Source: Plotosus lineatus (taxonomy: Eukaryota > Chordata > Actinopteri > Siluriformes > Plotosidae). Taken from it: a stretch of 64,000 bases of DNA. Shown piece by piece: positions 10,160 to 20,404 of the stretch (positions within the stretch are counted from its first letter, which is position 1; each line of letters begins with the position of its first letter). The notes under the pieces were generated by a model. That model saw only the letters and a list, made by a program, of their open reading frames with translations. It was not told the DNA's origin and ran no database searches. The stretch is taken from positions 45,326,064 through 45,390,063 of the forward strand of contig CM045734.1 of the NCBI GenBank assembly GCA_024760905.1, written 5' to 3'. Position numbers and translations under genes: made by a program.

Positions 10160-11511
10160 CTAGCTTTTATTCTCAGTTGTAGTATTAGAAAGCTTAAGGT
10201 AAACTTTTCACTTTCGCATACACATCCACATAGCCTATGCTGTTAGGACTTGGTAACCATTTGGCTGAAGTTTGTCTAAGTTATCACCTCACTGAGAAGA
10301 CTCTGCATATGGAGATCAAGGATTAAAGTGTGTTGACAAAAGAAATGTCATCTCTGGTTGCCAGGCAGGCTGTTAAACTGCTTCTTGTTTATTCAGATGA
10401 AATTATTTAGACTTTTCTACTTGGATAGAACAGCTTGCAAATGTAGTCTGTGTTATTGCAGCCACTGGGGCTTTAATGGGTTTTCAGTATGTAGAGGGTG
10501 GGAGAACCAGTACCTCTCCTTTTTTCACTTTAAACGATTTTCGTGTTCATAGTTTTGTTTCTATCATACTTATTTTATTTTATTTTTTTTTACCAGTTTG
10601 GTGCAAACAAGGTTTCAATCTTCACAAGGCAGACCGAGTTTGAAGTTTTGTATTTTTACACATTTCCATTCATTTTTGTCCTATCAGAATTGAAAGGAAA
10701 TCCCAAGGTGGTCTCCAGGATTATTTGAATCTAAAGTTTTACATGACTACAGATGTATTTCTTGTATAAAGGAGGTAAATAAGCCCCCTGATCTCTTCCT
10801 AGCGCCTGTTACCTGCATTGAGATTAATTCAATGGTACTTGTATGGTCAGTGTACACAACTAATTAGTACTGGGGGAAGCAATTAGACTCTTCAAACATT
10901 GATGAAACCTGATCTTTTGTACTCCCCAGTGTTGTTGAACAATTTGAAGGTCTTGACGACTTGAGTTAATTTCACATTTCGTAAGTTTAATAAAGGACTT
11001 ACCTCCTGAAGGTGTCATGTCACTTATGTCGAACTCAGAAATATTTCAAAAGAAATGGAGAACTTGAGTTTTATTCCTGTGTGGAGAGTAACAATGTCAT
11101 AGTCTTATATAAAAGTACCATGATGGTTAATAATTAGTAACAAGACATTTAAATTGAATTTCTTCATAGAAATATTTTTGGAATTCTATTATAAAGAACT
11201 CGGTGAGATACTCGGAAAGCAAGCCATTATTGCTAAATTACTGCTGAGAGGTGGAGGCAAGACTAATGTGAAATGGAGGGGCCCCTCTATCACATGAAGT
11301 GGATTATTTTACAATACAGATCTGCTTGCTATTTATTCTCCACTTATTCCATGGCTTCTTATTAAAGAAGTCAATATTAAATAACACAAATATTGATTTA
11401 AAATTGTTTTATTTCTTCCACTTGTGATATTGGTGCATGGCTACCATCCAGAAATAACATTGAATATGAGTCATATGGGCCAGTTAGAGGACTTTTTTTT
11501 TTTTTTGTGTA
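10160..11511. other. Unique DNA, no gene seen
   Basis: AT-rich sequence without a recognisable gene or repeat. The longest frames have no domain features. Confidence 0.5.
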
Positions 11512-11912
11512 GAGCGATCCCTCGCTACTTTGTGCTTCAGTTCCTGTGGCTTCAGTGCATCGCGGGTTTTTCAAAAATATTAATTGAAAAAGGAAATTAA
11601 GGAAAAATAGGGAAAAAGATAAGGAAAATGCTGCAAAACAAGGCCACTTATGCAAGAAACCCCAAACAAACAAAAAAGCTTCCAACAAAACTATTTACAT
11701 TTGTATGTGAAGTGCACATTTTTATTTACATCTCATACATTATTTTTGGATCATTAATTGTTATGATCATTTATAGTGTTGAATATGTATTTATTGATAT
11801 GATATACACATACATGTACATATATGTCAGTCAGAGGGGTCGATACTACTTCGTGGAAATTTGCGGTGGGGATCCTCGGTCGCCATTAACCGTGGAAAGT
11901 GAGGGATCCCTG
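11512..11912 (+). mobile_element. Tigger-type element, family A copy 1
   Basis: The ends read GAGCGATCCCTCGCTACTTT on the left and AAAGTGAGGGATCCCTG on the right and form inverted repeats. TA lies outside both (11510-11511 and 11913-11914). The interior has GGGTTTTTCAAAAATATTAA and an AT-rich core. It has no coding capacity. The right TA is shared with the next element. Confidence 0.8.
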
Positions 11913-12319
11913 TACAGTCATCACTTCGTGGTCTTGGCACATCACGGTATTTTAATAATAAAAAAAAAAAATAAATAAAATTAAAAAAATATAAAAAATT
12001 CAAAATTCGCACTGAAACTCGCATGTAAGCAAGCGGAAGGCAGGGATGTTTTACAGGCAAGGGGCAGGCAGGGGGTTTACAAACGACAGACTGAAGTGCC
12101 CCTCCTCCCCAGTTCAGGCAGGGACCGCCCATTCAACTCAACCTTGCAAGCTGATTGTCTTAGACGCGTGACGCTGTTGCCGCCCGCCCGTTCAACTCAT
12201 TCTCGCAAGCTGATTGGCTTAGACGCGTGACGCTGTTGCCTCGCACATTCCTGCGGGATTTTTTGTGATCTTATAGTGTTTGTGAACATCCTGCACCATC
12301 TAAGGCATCCAATCAGCCC

Positions 12320-12457
12320 AAGAAAAAGCGAAATATGATGACAGTGACCCAAAAAGTGAAGTTGCTAGCTATGCTGATGGCGAGCAATACGTATGCCCAT
12401 GTAGCATGCCATTACGGCATAAATGAATCTACCGTGCGTTACATAAAAAAAGACTAA
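12320..12457 (+). pseudogene. Tigger/pogo transposase N-terminal helix-turn-helix fragment
   Basis: An uninterrupted 45-codon frame reads KKKRNMMTVTQKVKLLAML, then HVACHYGINESTVRYIKKD, then a stop. This is the CENP-B-type N-terminal DNA-binding helix-turn-helix of pogo/Tigger transposases: a basic start, a (V/L)KLL..M helix, then an ARHYGINESTVR-like recognition helix. The catalytic DDE domain is entirely missing, so the element kept only the DNA-binding part. Family recognition is from the motif. The exact Tigger subfamily is not determined. Confidence 0.7.
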
Positions 12458-12481
12458 GATTAAGATCAAGCAGAGAAGAGC

Positions 12482-12623
12482 TATTGTCAGAGGTGAGTAC
12501 AGTACTTAAAATATTTATATATACGTTCTATTTAAATATTAATACAGTATTTACATATGCATATAACTTTAACGTTTAATATACACTTCTTCATATTGTC
12601 AGAGGTGAGTGCAGTACTTAAAG

Positions 12624-12673
<50 letters not shown>

Positions 12674-12740
12674 AAATATTAATACATTACAGTATTTACA
12701 TATGCATATAACTGTTACGTTTAATATACACTTCTTGATA
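12482..12740 (+). repeat. Imperfect tandem duplication, about 120-140 bp unit
   Basis: The block from ATTGTCAGAGGTGAG to TAATATACACTTCTT occurs twice in succession. The second copy has gained a (TA)n run at 12628-12666. The copy at 57.7 kb has a single unit, so the duplication arose in this copy. Confidence 0.8.
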
Positions 12741-13149
12741 TTGTATAGAGGTGAAAACATATAGAAATGAGACAACATGGTAGAAATGAGAGGGGCGTTC
12801 CTACTTCGCGGTTTTTCGAATATCGCGGCCAGGTCTGGTCTACATTATCCGCGATATTCAAGGGATGACTGTACAGTGGAGCCTCGGTGTTTGACCTTAA
12901 TCCGTTCCAGACGGCTGTTTGGATTCTGTTTTTTTCGGATTCCCAATCTGCTTTTCCCATTACAAATAATGTAAATGGTCTTAATCTGTTCTGTCGTCTT
13001 TTGAACAGAAGTTAACAGTAGCAATTCATACCATAGGTCCGCAAATTAAGTGAAAAGTTATTGAATACAGTACACTATGTTATGGTTTGTATTGTGAGAG
13101 ACTCTTTAAGTGAACTGTGGATTTTTATGGTCTCTTACAAATGAGTTGC

Positions 13150-13566
13150 ATGTTGGAGAGGGGTGTGACGAAGTGCTAAACATACCTGCTTCCATTTAAT
13201 CACGGGCTGTAAAGACTAGCAGCGCTCATTTTCCTTCGTTGCAAGTGACTCATGTCTGTGTCTCACTATCCAGCAGCTGAACCCATCTCTCTCTCGCACA
13301 CTCTTTCTCTCTCTCTCGTGTGTGAGAGTGTGTGTGTGTGTGTGTGTGACATTCGCGTTGGAGAGGGGTGAGGCAAAATGCGAGACAAACACATCTGATT
13401 CCATTTAATCATGGGCTATAAAGACTAGCAGCATTCCTACCGGTCTCACTCACTCTCTCTCGTAACAGTAAGTACACATAAATGAAAGTTTAAACGTTTT
13501 TGTTTAAATCATTTTCCTTCGTTGCAAGCGACTCGTGTCTGTCTCGCTATCGAGCAGCTGAACCCA

Positions 13567-13570
<4 letters not shown>
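13150..13570 (+). repeat. Diverged tandem duplication, about 200 bp unit
   Basis: Two successive blocks share GTTGGAGAGGGGTG, then CCATTTAATCA..GGGCT, then AAGACTAGCAGC, then TTTTCCTTCGTTGCAAG, then AGCAGCTGAACCCATCTCTC. Each ends in a simple GT/CA-type repeat. Confidence 0.7.

Positions 13571-13573
<3 letters not shown>

Positions 13574-13602
<29 letters not shown>
13574..13602. repeat. (CA)n microsatellite
   Basis: About 14 CA units end the second duplication unit. Confidence 0.95.
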
Positions 13603-13604
<2 letters not shown>

Positions 13605-13620
13605 CCTTGAAACGGCTGTA

Positions 13621-15210
13621 AAATAGCCTGATAGTTTCTGGTTAAAATCATGAAATAAAATTGTTTTAATTCAGAATGTAATATGATTTTATGTACTTGC
13701 AAGTGGTGTTTGAGAATAGAAAAAGCTTTTGCACCGCCCTGGTTAATTCGAGTTCATTGTGAATCTTCACAGCTAAGCAATTATCAAACGTTTGCGATCT
13801 GGTTTATTTAGCACTTTCCAAGATTACCCAGAATAATGATGGTAATATTTTAAATCCTTATTTCGTGTTTGTATTGCTTAATGAATGAAGAATTTGGTTT
13901 ACTTGTATTGTTCCTTAAATGCCAGATATTTTATCCATTTTTCATTTCAGTCACCAGCGGAACTCCAGGTACAACTTCTAATCCCCAAAAAATTCACATT
14001 ACTTTGAGAGCCTGCTTTTCCCACCTCCACCTGAAACGCCGATTTTGAGTGTGCATCCAGGACTGCCAGTTGGGCTTCCTCCTCACATTTATAGATTTTC
14101 CCCTTTTGGCACCTAATCTGCTGTGCTCTGATTAGTTCATTGCTCAGTGTACTCTGGTGTTGCGTCTATGGACCAGGTAGTGGTAGAAGTCAGCTAATCA
14201 GAAGTCATGACTCACAAGTGTGTAGTTAAAAAAAAAAAAAAAAAAAAAAAACACCCATAAAAGGGAATTGTCCAAAACCTTGTCTTTATTACCAGCTCAA
14301 CCAGCTGGAGAACTTAAGCATGTACATGGAGAACTTAAACATGCATTAACCCTGTTATTTGATACTACTGTGTCGGATAGCTCAGTTTTTGAACACATTT
14401 TTGTCAACCCCCCCCCCCACCCCCCATTAGCTTATATTATTGGTTCACAGGGGTATTAAACACATTTGCTCTCCACATAGCCAAGGAATTGTTTTTTAGG
14501 GTGCTTCTATAATAGTTCAATTTATTAATTAAAAATTTAGGTTGCCAACAACAGTGTTAGACATGGTCCTTTAGACTGAAAGATGCTTTTGTTCTATCCA
14601 TTATACAGGTTTTTTTGTGTGGGCTTTGCAGTGTTTCATCTTGTTCTTGAAATAGGAACGAGCAAACTGGGTATTCTCAGTAATGACAAGTTTCACCATC
14701 TGCCTGGATCATGGTTACAGTGTGGAATAAAGAGAGTCTAGAGGTGAAAGCCTGGAAAAGTTGGAAACTTTTTTGTGCACAATGGCTTGGTTTTGAATTA
14801 GTAATAACAATAGCCATCAACAAGATGACCAAGTAGACCATCTGACGTAAGGTGAATGACCCATGGTTACATCAGAGGCCCCCTGCATTTGTTATTGTGA
14901 CCACGGAGGCTTCAGTGAAGGAGCTTTTTTTAAGGAGATAGAAGTTCTGGTTTAGTCTTCGTCTGGTTTGGAGAGTGTCATTGGGTGAAGTTTCTGTCAG
15001 GACATATTTTGAAATGATGAGATGGGCTTTTGTCATTTCCTAATTGAGGATTGTGAGAGCTGGCAAAGAGGGTATATTTCCCAGATGTAAAATCCAGTTG
15101 CTTGCTCAAGATCTGATTGCTTTAGACTACTGTGTAAATATTTAGCATTAAAATATTGACAAGTAATACAAGGAAAATATTGTAATGTGAATAAGACTTT
15201 AAACACAATA
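13621..15210. other. Unique DNA, no gene seen
   Basis: A poly-A run lies at 14228-14250 and a C-rich run near 14409. No coding or RNA gene was recognised. Confidence 0.5.
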
Positions 15211-15523
15211 CAGAAATCCCTCACTTTCTGCGGTTAATTGGGACCGAGATCCCCACGTGCAACCATCGAAATCAGCGAAGTAGGGTCAGCCCAACATATT
15301 CACACACATTCAATGCTATAAATCATTATAATAACAATTAAACATTAAAAAAAATAAGATGTAAATAAAATATAAATACACACACACACACATACAGAAG
15401 GTATTGCATGAGATGATGATGACCCATACATACACACGCAGATGAGCGTGCATACACAGGTGCTACAATGTAACTAGTTTTGATGGGAGGTTTTGGGTTG
15501 TTTTTTTGTTTGTGTTTATTTCG

Positions 15524-15556
<33 letters not shown>

Positions 15557-15691
15557 AATTGGCCCTGTTTTTGTGGCGTTTTCCTTAACTTTCCCCCTAT
15601 TTTTTTCAATTCGATAAATATTAATTTATTTATTTTGTAAAAAAATGCGATACATTGAAGCCGCATGAATTGAAGCGCAAAGTAGTGAGTG
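15211..15691 (-). mobile_element. Tigger-type element, family A copy, reversed
   Basis: The ends read CAGAAATCCCTCACTTTCTG and CGCAAAGTAGTGAGTG, with TA on both sides. The interior is the reverse of the copy at 11512 and matches the 3479-4180 copy: a CA run, TTTTGATGGGAGGTTTTGGG, a long T run and AATTGGCCCTGTTTTTGTGG. It does not encode a transposase. Confidence 0.75.
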
Positions 15692-16119
15692 TACTATCAA
15701 TATCTGATTTCTATAAATATCAGGATGTTCGATATTCATGAAATATTAAAAACAAACTAATGTTTTAAATCAGAATAGGGCTAATTTAATATTTCAGCAT
15801 ATCTAATCACCTGGATTTTATGTTAATAGTATAGTTATTCGTTGCATCTGCCCTTTTTCCCTCATGCATGCTTAAGCAATTTTGGATCATAATAGTGGAG
15901 TTCTGGTGAGCCATACCTATGCAAATATCATAAAGCCATGAGTGTTTATGCTCATGTTCCCAAACAGGCAACTTAATAAATCTGGGGGGGGGGGGGGTGA
16001 AATACATTGTACACTCCGCCACGGTCAGCGCTGAGTGTATTTAAACTTTCCATCTTATTATCCTAATTAATGTATGCATATTTCTATCAACTTTGAAATA
16101 CAAACAATTTTGTAGCTTT
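15692..16119. other. Unique DNA, no gene seen
   Basis: AT-rich sequence with a G run at 15985-15997. No gene recognised. Confidence 0.5.
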
Positions 16120-16133
16120 ACTTTCAGGCAGTG

Positions 16134-16215
16134 AATCAAAACGTGCGAATCAGATGATTCGCTGTGGTGACTCCCGAGTAAAAGGGAAAAAGCCGAAAGG
16201 AAGACAGACAGACAG
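16134..16215 (+). mobile_element. SINE subfamily I, tail-only fragment
   Basis: Only the RTE-type tail is present (GATTCGCTGTGGTGACTCCC to GAAAGGAAGACAGACAG). It is preceded by ACTTTCAGGCAGTG at 16120-16133 and followed by the same sequence at 16216-16229, so it is a strongly 5'-truncated insertion with its own target duplication. Confidence 0.85.
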
Positions 16216-16233
16216 ACTTTCAGGCAGTGCCTA

Positions 16234-16613
16234 GGGGGCAGTGGTGGTCTAGTGGTATAGGGCGCTGGATCGCTGATCCAAAGATTGGGGTTTCAAGTCC
16301 CCCCATAGTTTTGGCATGTGGGGGTTCAAGCCCCACTCTCCACAGGCTGTCACTGTTCCCCCAGTGCAGCTAACTGGGTTATCAAAGGCCGGCCATGTGT
16401 CTCACTGTCTATGGTGAGAGGCATGTAAAAGAACCATTGCTGACTTTCGTAAAGAGTAGCTGCAAAGTCGTCAGCGTGTTTCTGTCCCTTGCTAAAAAGG
16501 GTTGTGACTGGAAGAGCATCCGATGTAAAAACCTCTGCCAAATCAAACGTACGAATCAGATGATTCGCTGTGGCGACTCCTGAGTAAAAGGGAAAAAGCC
16601 GAAAGGAAGACAG
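16234..16613 (+). mobile_element. SINE subfamily I, full length, with duplicated B-box segment
   Basis: The element has the full structure: A box GGTCTAGTGGTATAGGGCGC, body, LINE-5'-like block and RTE tail. The promoter region is unusual. A B-box-like GGTTTCAAGTCC and a second GGTTCAAGCCCC lie about 40 bases apart (16287-16345). ACTTTCAGGCAGTGCCTA flanks it at 16216-16233 and 16614-16631, an exact 18 bp target duplication that overlaps the duplication of the preceding fragment. Confidence 0.9.
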
Positions 16614-16631
16614 ACTTTCAGGCAGTGCCTA

Positions 16632-17277
16632 AATATTTATTATCGGTAATTATAACGCACAATAGGTCATTAATCACAAATGAACTTTGTCCATTGGTAA
16701 TAAAAATAATGACATATGTACTCTCCAAAATTAAATATTTATTTTTTTCATAATTTTATATCTAAATTAAATCTGTTTAAAACCTTGTGTTTCTGCATGG
16801 TGTTTCTCAGTGAAATGTGAGAATATTGTAAGGTTAATTTTGGTTTAAATTAGATGTTTAAATTAGAGATATTGCGATTGATTGCAATGTTGTAATTTAA
16901 CAATGTGACCACTTTGTGGAGTATCAAGATATATGAATATATGAAGCTTGTTCTTGGTATTATGACCTGAAAAAATGTTATTTCCAAAGAAAAAGTGAAA
17001 ATTCTGTTAGCATTTACTGCAAAACATTTTAATTTTGAAACATTTAAAACATTGAGATTTCTTCAGATTGGTTTGGCGTTTCTTAATTTTACATTTTCAA
17101 TTCCCCAAGTACCAGCCAACGAATAATAAATAAAACACTTTAAATTAAGATTCATAACTTGAAAACTAGTAAATCAACTGTTACATAACAGTAGTAACTT
17201 CAAAAGTTTTATAGGAACATGGTTTTGAGCATTAGGCCTACTAAGTTTTATTGTACACCTTCAGGCTTTTTACGTGT
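16632..17277. other. Unique AT-rich DNA, no gene seen
   Basis: No gene or repeat recognised. The stretch follows the 3' end of the decayed transposase on the minus strand. Confidence 0.5.
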
Positions 17278-18064
17278 CTAGGCATCAGAAGTAGCTGTTG
17301 AGTGTGTAGGTCTTGCTGCATCTACAGCGTCAGGAATGCCAACCTCTTTGAAACCCTGCAAAATTGTACTTTTCCCCACACTCGGCATGTCCACAGCACT
17401 GAATATCCATTTTCCATGTACAGGTTTTAGTGTTGAAATGTTAAGATTTATGTGTATTTTGTCCATGTCCCTAACTACTCGTTTACTTTCTGAGAACACC
17501 ACATAATGAATGAGTGTTTCATGTTTGATTTTCGAGGTTAATTGACTAAAATTACTGCAGATAGGCACATATGCCTGGTGAATGTTATCAGTGAGCTTTA
17601 AGACAGGCTTGCTGCAAATATGTCGAAGATGGCAAGTTCTGGTGCAGTTCTGGTAAATTGAGCATCTTGTGGGTCTGCTGGAAGTATAGGATGATTATTG
17701 CCTTCTATTCATTGCTCCGTTTGTATTTACACCATTTGGTAGATTCCCTTATCCAGAGCAACTTACATTTATCATTTTTATACAACTTGAGCAATTGAGG
17801 ATTAAAGTTCTTGCTCCAGGGCCCAATAGTGTGGTTTGAACTGCTGACCTTCTGATTAGTAATCCATTGCATTAACCATTGAGCACCATTGCCCTGCGCC
17901 AATAATCTCAGAAGTGCCAAACAACCCACTCTGGTGGAAATGCAACTTTCGCATGACACTGAGGGGTAGATCCTGCATAAAGCAACTGCAGAGGAAGCAA
18001 TGTTCCACTGAGAGAAACTGCCAGCAATGCAGTCATCTCATGCATCCAGACATTTAATTTGCAC
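17278..18064 (-). pseudogene. Pogo-like DDE transposase relic, C-terminal half
   Basis: On the minus strand, starting at 18064, the sequence gives (after frame repair) a block with EMTALLAVSLSGTLLPLQLL, then YAGSTPQCHAKVAFPPEW. This is the conserved DKREMT..L..T.SG.LLPPQL.Y.G.T..CH region of pogo/DDE_1 transposases. A family V SINE interrupts it. Beyond that come LAIFDIFAA and ISTLKPVHGKW, then GFKEVGIPDAV, the conserved distal blocks. Stops and frameshifts are present throughout. It continues the N-terminal half at 22150-22776, with a strong acceptor (poly-T then TATTCTGCAG) directly before 18064. Gene-family recognition is from motif order and no search was possible. Confidence 0.65.
17729..17899 (-). 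mobile_element. tRNA-related SINE family V, nested in the pogo-like relic
   Basis: On the minus strand it starts GGCAATGGTGCTCAATGG and contains a B-box-like CAGTTCAAACCAC and a CCAGGAGC..GAACTTT body. It ends with a TTGCTCTGGATAAGGGAATC tail, a block common in fish SINEs. It interrupts the transposase relic between its PPEWVVWH block and its LAIFDIFAA block. Confidence 0.65.
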
Positions 18065-18328
18065 CTGCAGAATACAAAAAAAAACCCCAACAAAATTTAA
18101 GATCACTGACTGACTCAACTAATATTAATAAATTCCAGTTTAATTACCATCCAATTACAAAGACTTTATCTTATACCAATAGGCCTTACAGTAGATCTAT
18201 ATATTTTTTAAAAATTGGAAAACAAATTTTAGAAATTAAATGTAAAAATTTTTCAATTTAATGAACATCAGCAGATCTATTGGTACTAGTACATGTAGGT
18301 CTATGCCATTTATGTCCAAAATATTTTA
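18065..18328. other. Left part of the 4 kb interrupting segment
   Basis: AT-rich sequence without other features, between the acceptor-like site of the pogo-like relic and the nested Tigger-type element. Confidence 0.4.
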
Positions 18329-18412
18329 CAGTGATCCCTTGCTACTTCATGCTTCAGTTCCTGGAGTTTCAGTGCATTGCGGGTTTTTCAAAAATAATCA
18401 TTGAAAAATAAA

Positions 18413-18758
18413 GGGGGCAGTGTTGGTCTAGTGGTATAGGGCGCTGGATTGCTGATCCTAAGGTTGGGGGTTCGAGTCCCACTCTCCACAAGGTTGTGAC
18501 TGTCACCCAACCCCGGTGTAGCTAACTGGGTTATCAAAGTCTGGCCATGTCTCTCACTGTCAATGGTGAGAGGTTCATGTAAAAGAACCATTGCTGACTT
18601 TCGTAAAAAGAGTAGGTGCAAAGCCGTCAGCATGTTTCTGTCCCTTGCTAAAGGGTTGTGTCAGGAAGAGCATCCGACGTAAAAACCTATGCCAAATCAA
18701 ACGTGCAACTCATTCGCTGTGGCGACCCCTGACAAAGGGAAAAAGCCGAAAGGAAATC
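18413..18758 (+). mobile_element. SINE subfamily I
   Basis: Full-length copy with A box GGTCTAGTGGTATAGGGCGC, perfect B box GGTTCGAGTCC, body, LINE-5'-like block and a tail with CTGTGGCGACCCCTGACAAA. The tail keeps GCGACCCCTGA as in the LINE, where most copies have GCGACTCCCGAG. It is nested in family A copy 2. Its target duplication is diverged (TCATTGAAAAATAAA versus TCATCGAAAACAAAC). Confidence 0.85.
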
Positions 18759-19213
18759 TCATTCATCGAAAACAAACAAAAAAAAGCAAATTAAGGAAAA
18801 ATAGGGGGAAACTTAAGGAAAATGCCACAAAACAAGGCCAATTATGCAAAAAACCTCCCCAAACAAACCTGATACTCCCAAACAAAACTACAGTCGACCC
18901 CCTTATGACGAAAACCCCTGAATACAAAAAATCCAGTGTACGAAAAACATTTTCCTAAATTTTTGTCATCTGTTTATGAAACAACTTCTTACGAAAAGCG
19001 CCAAACGCGCCATTAAAATGCGCCATTCAAACAATGCGCGAGTTGCTCTCTCATTGGCTATCTCTCAACATCACGCCCCGCTGGCCTCCCATTGGCTAGG
19101 AGGGATGACGCTGTCGTTCCAACTTTGTTCAAGTTTTTTTGAACTGTGTTCATGTTTGTGTGTCATTCCAACTGTATTTTATGCCTCAGGCTTTTAACAT
19201 TCCATAAACATTT

Positions 19214-19451
19214 GTAAGACTATAACTTTGCAGACATGGTCAACACATGCGCACACACACGTGCGTGTGTGATTCCTGGTGAAAGTGATTCCCGGTGCCA
19301 TGGTCATTGTAAGATTATAACTCTGCTAAAAAAAGACGTGGTCAACACACACACGCGCACGCACACACACATACGTGTGATTCCCGGGGAAAGTGAATCC
19401 CAGTTCCATGATCATTGTAAGATTATAACTCCGCTAAGAAGTCAACATGCG

Positions 19452-19495
<44 letters not shown>

Positions 19496-19557
19496 TGATT
19501 CTCGGTGCCATGATCATTGTAAGATTATAACTCTGCTAAGGAGACATGGTCAACATG
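19214..19557 (+). repeat. Minisatellite, about 100 bp unit, 3.5 copies
   Basis: Each unit begins TAAGA(C/T)TATAACT..GC, continues to GTCAACA(C/T), then a (CA)n run of variable length, then GTGTGATTC..GGT, and ends CCATG(A/G)TCATTG. The third unit carries the longest CA run (19456-19492). No spacer diversity is present, so it is not a CRISPR array. Confidence 0.9.
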
Positions 19558-19906
19558 TCTGTCTGTCTTCCTTTCGGCTTTTTCCCTTTTACTCAGGAGT
19601 CGCCACAGCAAATCATCTGATTCGCACGTTTAATTTGGCAGAGGTTTTTTATGTCGGATGCCCTTCCTGTCACAACCCTTTTAGCAAGGGACAGAAACAC
19701 GCTGATGACTTTGCAGCCTACTCTTTACGAAAGTCAGCAAAGGTTCTTTTACATGCTTCTCACCATAGACAGCGAGAGCCTTTGATAACTCAGTTAGCCG
19801 CACTCGGGGGGACAGTGACAACCTTGTGGAGAGTGGGACTCAAACCCCCAATCTTTGGATCAGCGATCCAGCGCCCTATACCACGAGACCACCACTGCCC
19901 CCACAC
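19558..19906 (-). mobile_element. SINE subfamily I
   Basis: Reversed full-length copy inside the minisatellite of the family B element. GGTCAACATG flanks it at 19548-19557 and 19907-19916, and this target is part of the minisatellite unit. A small deletion removed GACATGGCCGG in the body. Confidence 0.85.
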
Positions 19907-20404
19907 GGTCAACATGAAGTAAGTACCTTAAAAGGTATGCTTTTATAAATTTTAAAGGGGAGTCTTGGGAGCCTTGGAATGAATCACGTGTTTTACATGT
20001 AAAATGCGCCTCTACTTACGAAAACTCCAGGTTCCAAAAAAGGCGCTGGAACGGATTAATTTCTAAGAAGGGGGCCGATTGTACTTGTATTTTTATGTGA
20101 GGTGCATCTGTGTGCGCGCGTTTGTGTGTGTGTGTATTTATGTTTTATTTACATCTTATGCATTATTGTTGAATGTTTAATTGTTATTACAAGCATTTAT
20201 AGAATTGAATATGTATTTATTGATATTATATACACATACACATGTTCGTATATGTCAGTCAGGGGGATCCATCCTACTTCGTGTAAATTCGGTGTTTGCG
20301 GAGGATCTTGGTCCCCATTAACCGTGAAAAGTGTGTGTTCACTATATATTATTAGTGTTTAATATTAAGAAATAAGTTTAATGAGCTTAAATGAAATTTT
20401 AATT

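Larger units (their letters stand above)
11915..12871 (+). mobile_element. Tigger-type element, family C copy 1, with transposase remnant
   Basis: The left end is CAGTCATCACTTCGTGG and the right end ATTCAAGGGATGACTG, with TA on both sides (11913-11914 and 12872-12873). The interior holds a fragment of a pogo-type transposase N-terminus at 12320-12457 and a tandem duplication at 12482-12740. The second copy, at 57255-57910, lacks the protein fragment. Confidence 0.8.
12874..13620 (+). mobile_element. Tigger-type element, family D, right end not found
   Basis: It begins CAGTGGAGCCTCGGTGTTTG immediately after the TA that ends the family C element, followed by CCTTAATCCGTTCCAGACGG, a typical Tigger-type terminal block. 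A matching inverted end was not found by eye before 13700, so the right border is approximate and the copy may be truncated. Confidence 0.5.
18891..20081 (+). mobile_element. Tigger-type element, family B copy 2, nested
   Basis: It starts CAGTCGACCCCCTTATGACG and ends AAGAAGGGGGCCGATTG. TA duplication lies at 18889-18890 and 20082-20083. The core has been replaced or expanded by a minisatellite (19214-19557), and a SINE (19558-19906) sits in it. Terminal TACGAAA blocks match the copies at 2.6 and 53.3 kb. Confidence 0.85.
18329..20344 (+). mobile_element. Tigger-type element, family A copy 2, multiply interrupted
   Basis: It starts CAGTGATCCCTTGCTACTTC after a TA and ends near AAAGTGTGTGTTCACTA before a TA. 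Its own sequence is about 450 bases in three pieces. A SINE (18413-18758) and a complete family B element (18891-20081) interrupt it. The copy at 11512-11912 shows the uninterrupted order on both sides of each insertion. Confidence 0.8.

Noticed and set aside
19214..19557. Regularly spaced repeat resembling an array
   Set aside because: The unit is about 100 bases with internal CA runs and no unique spacers. It is a minisatellite inside a transposon and not CRISPR.
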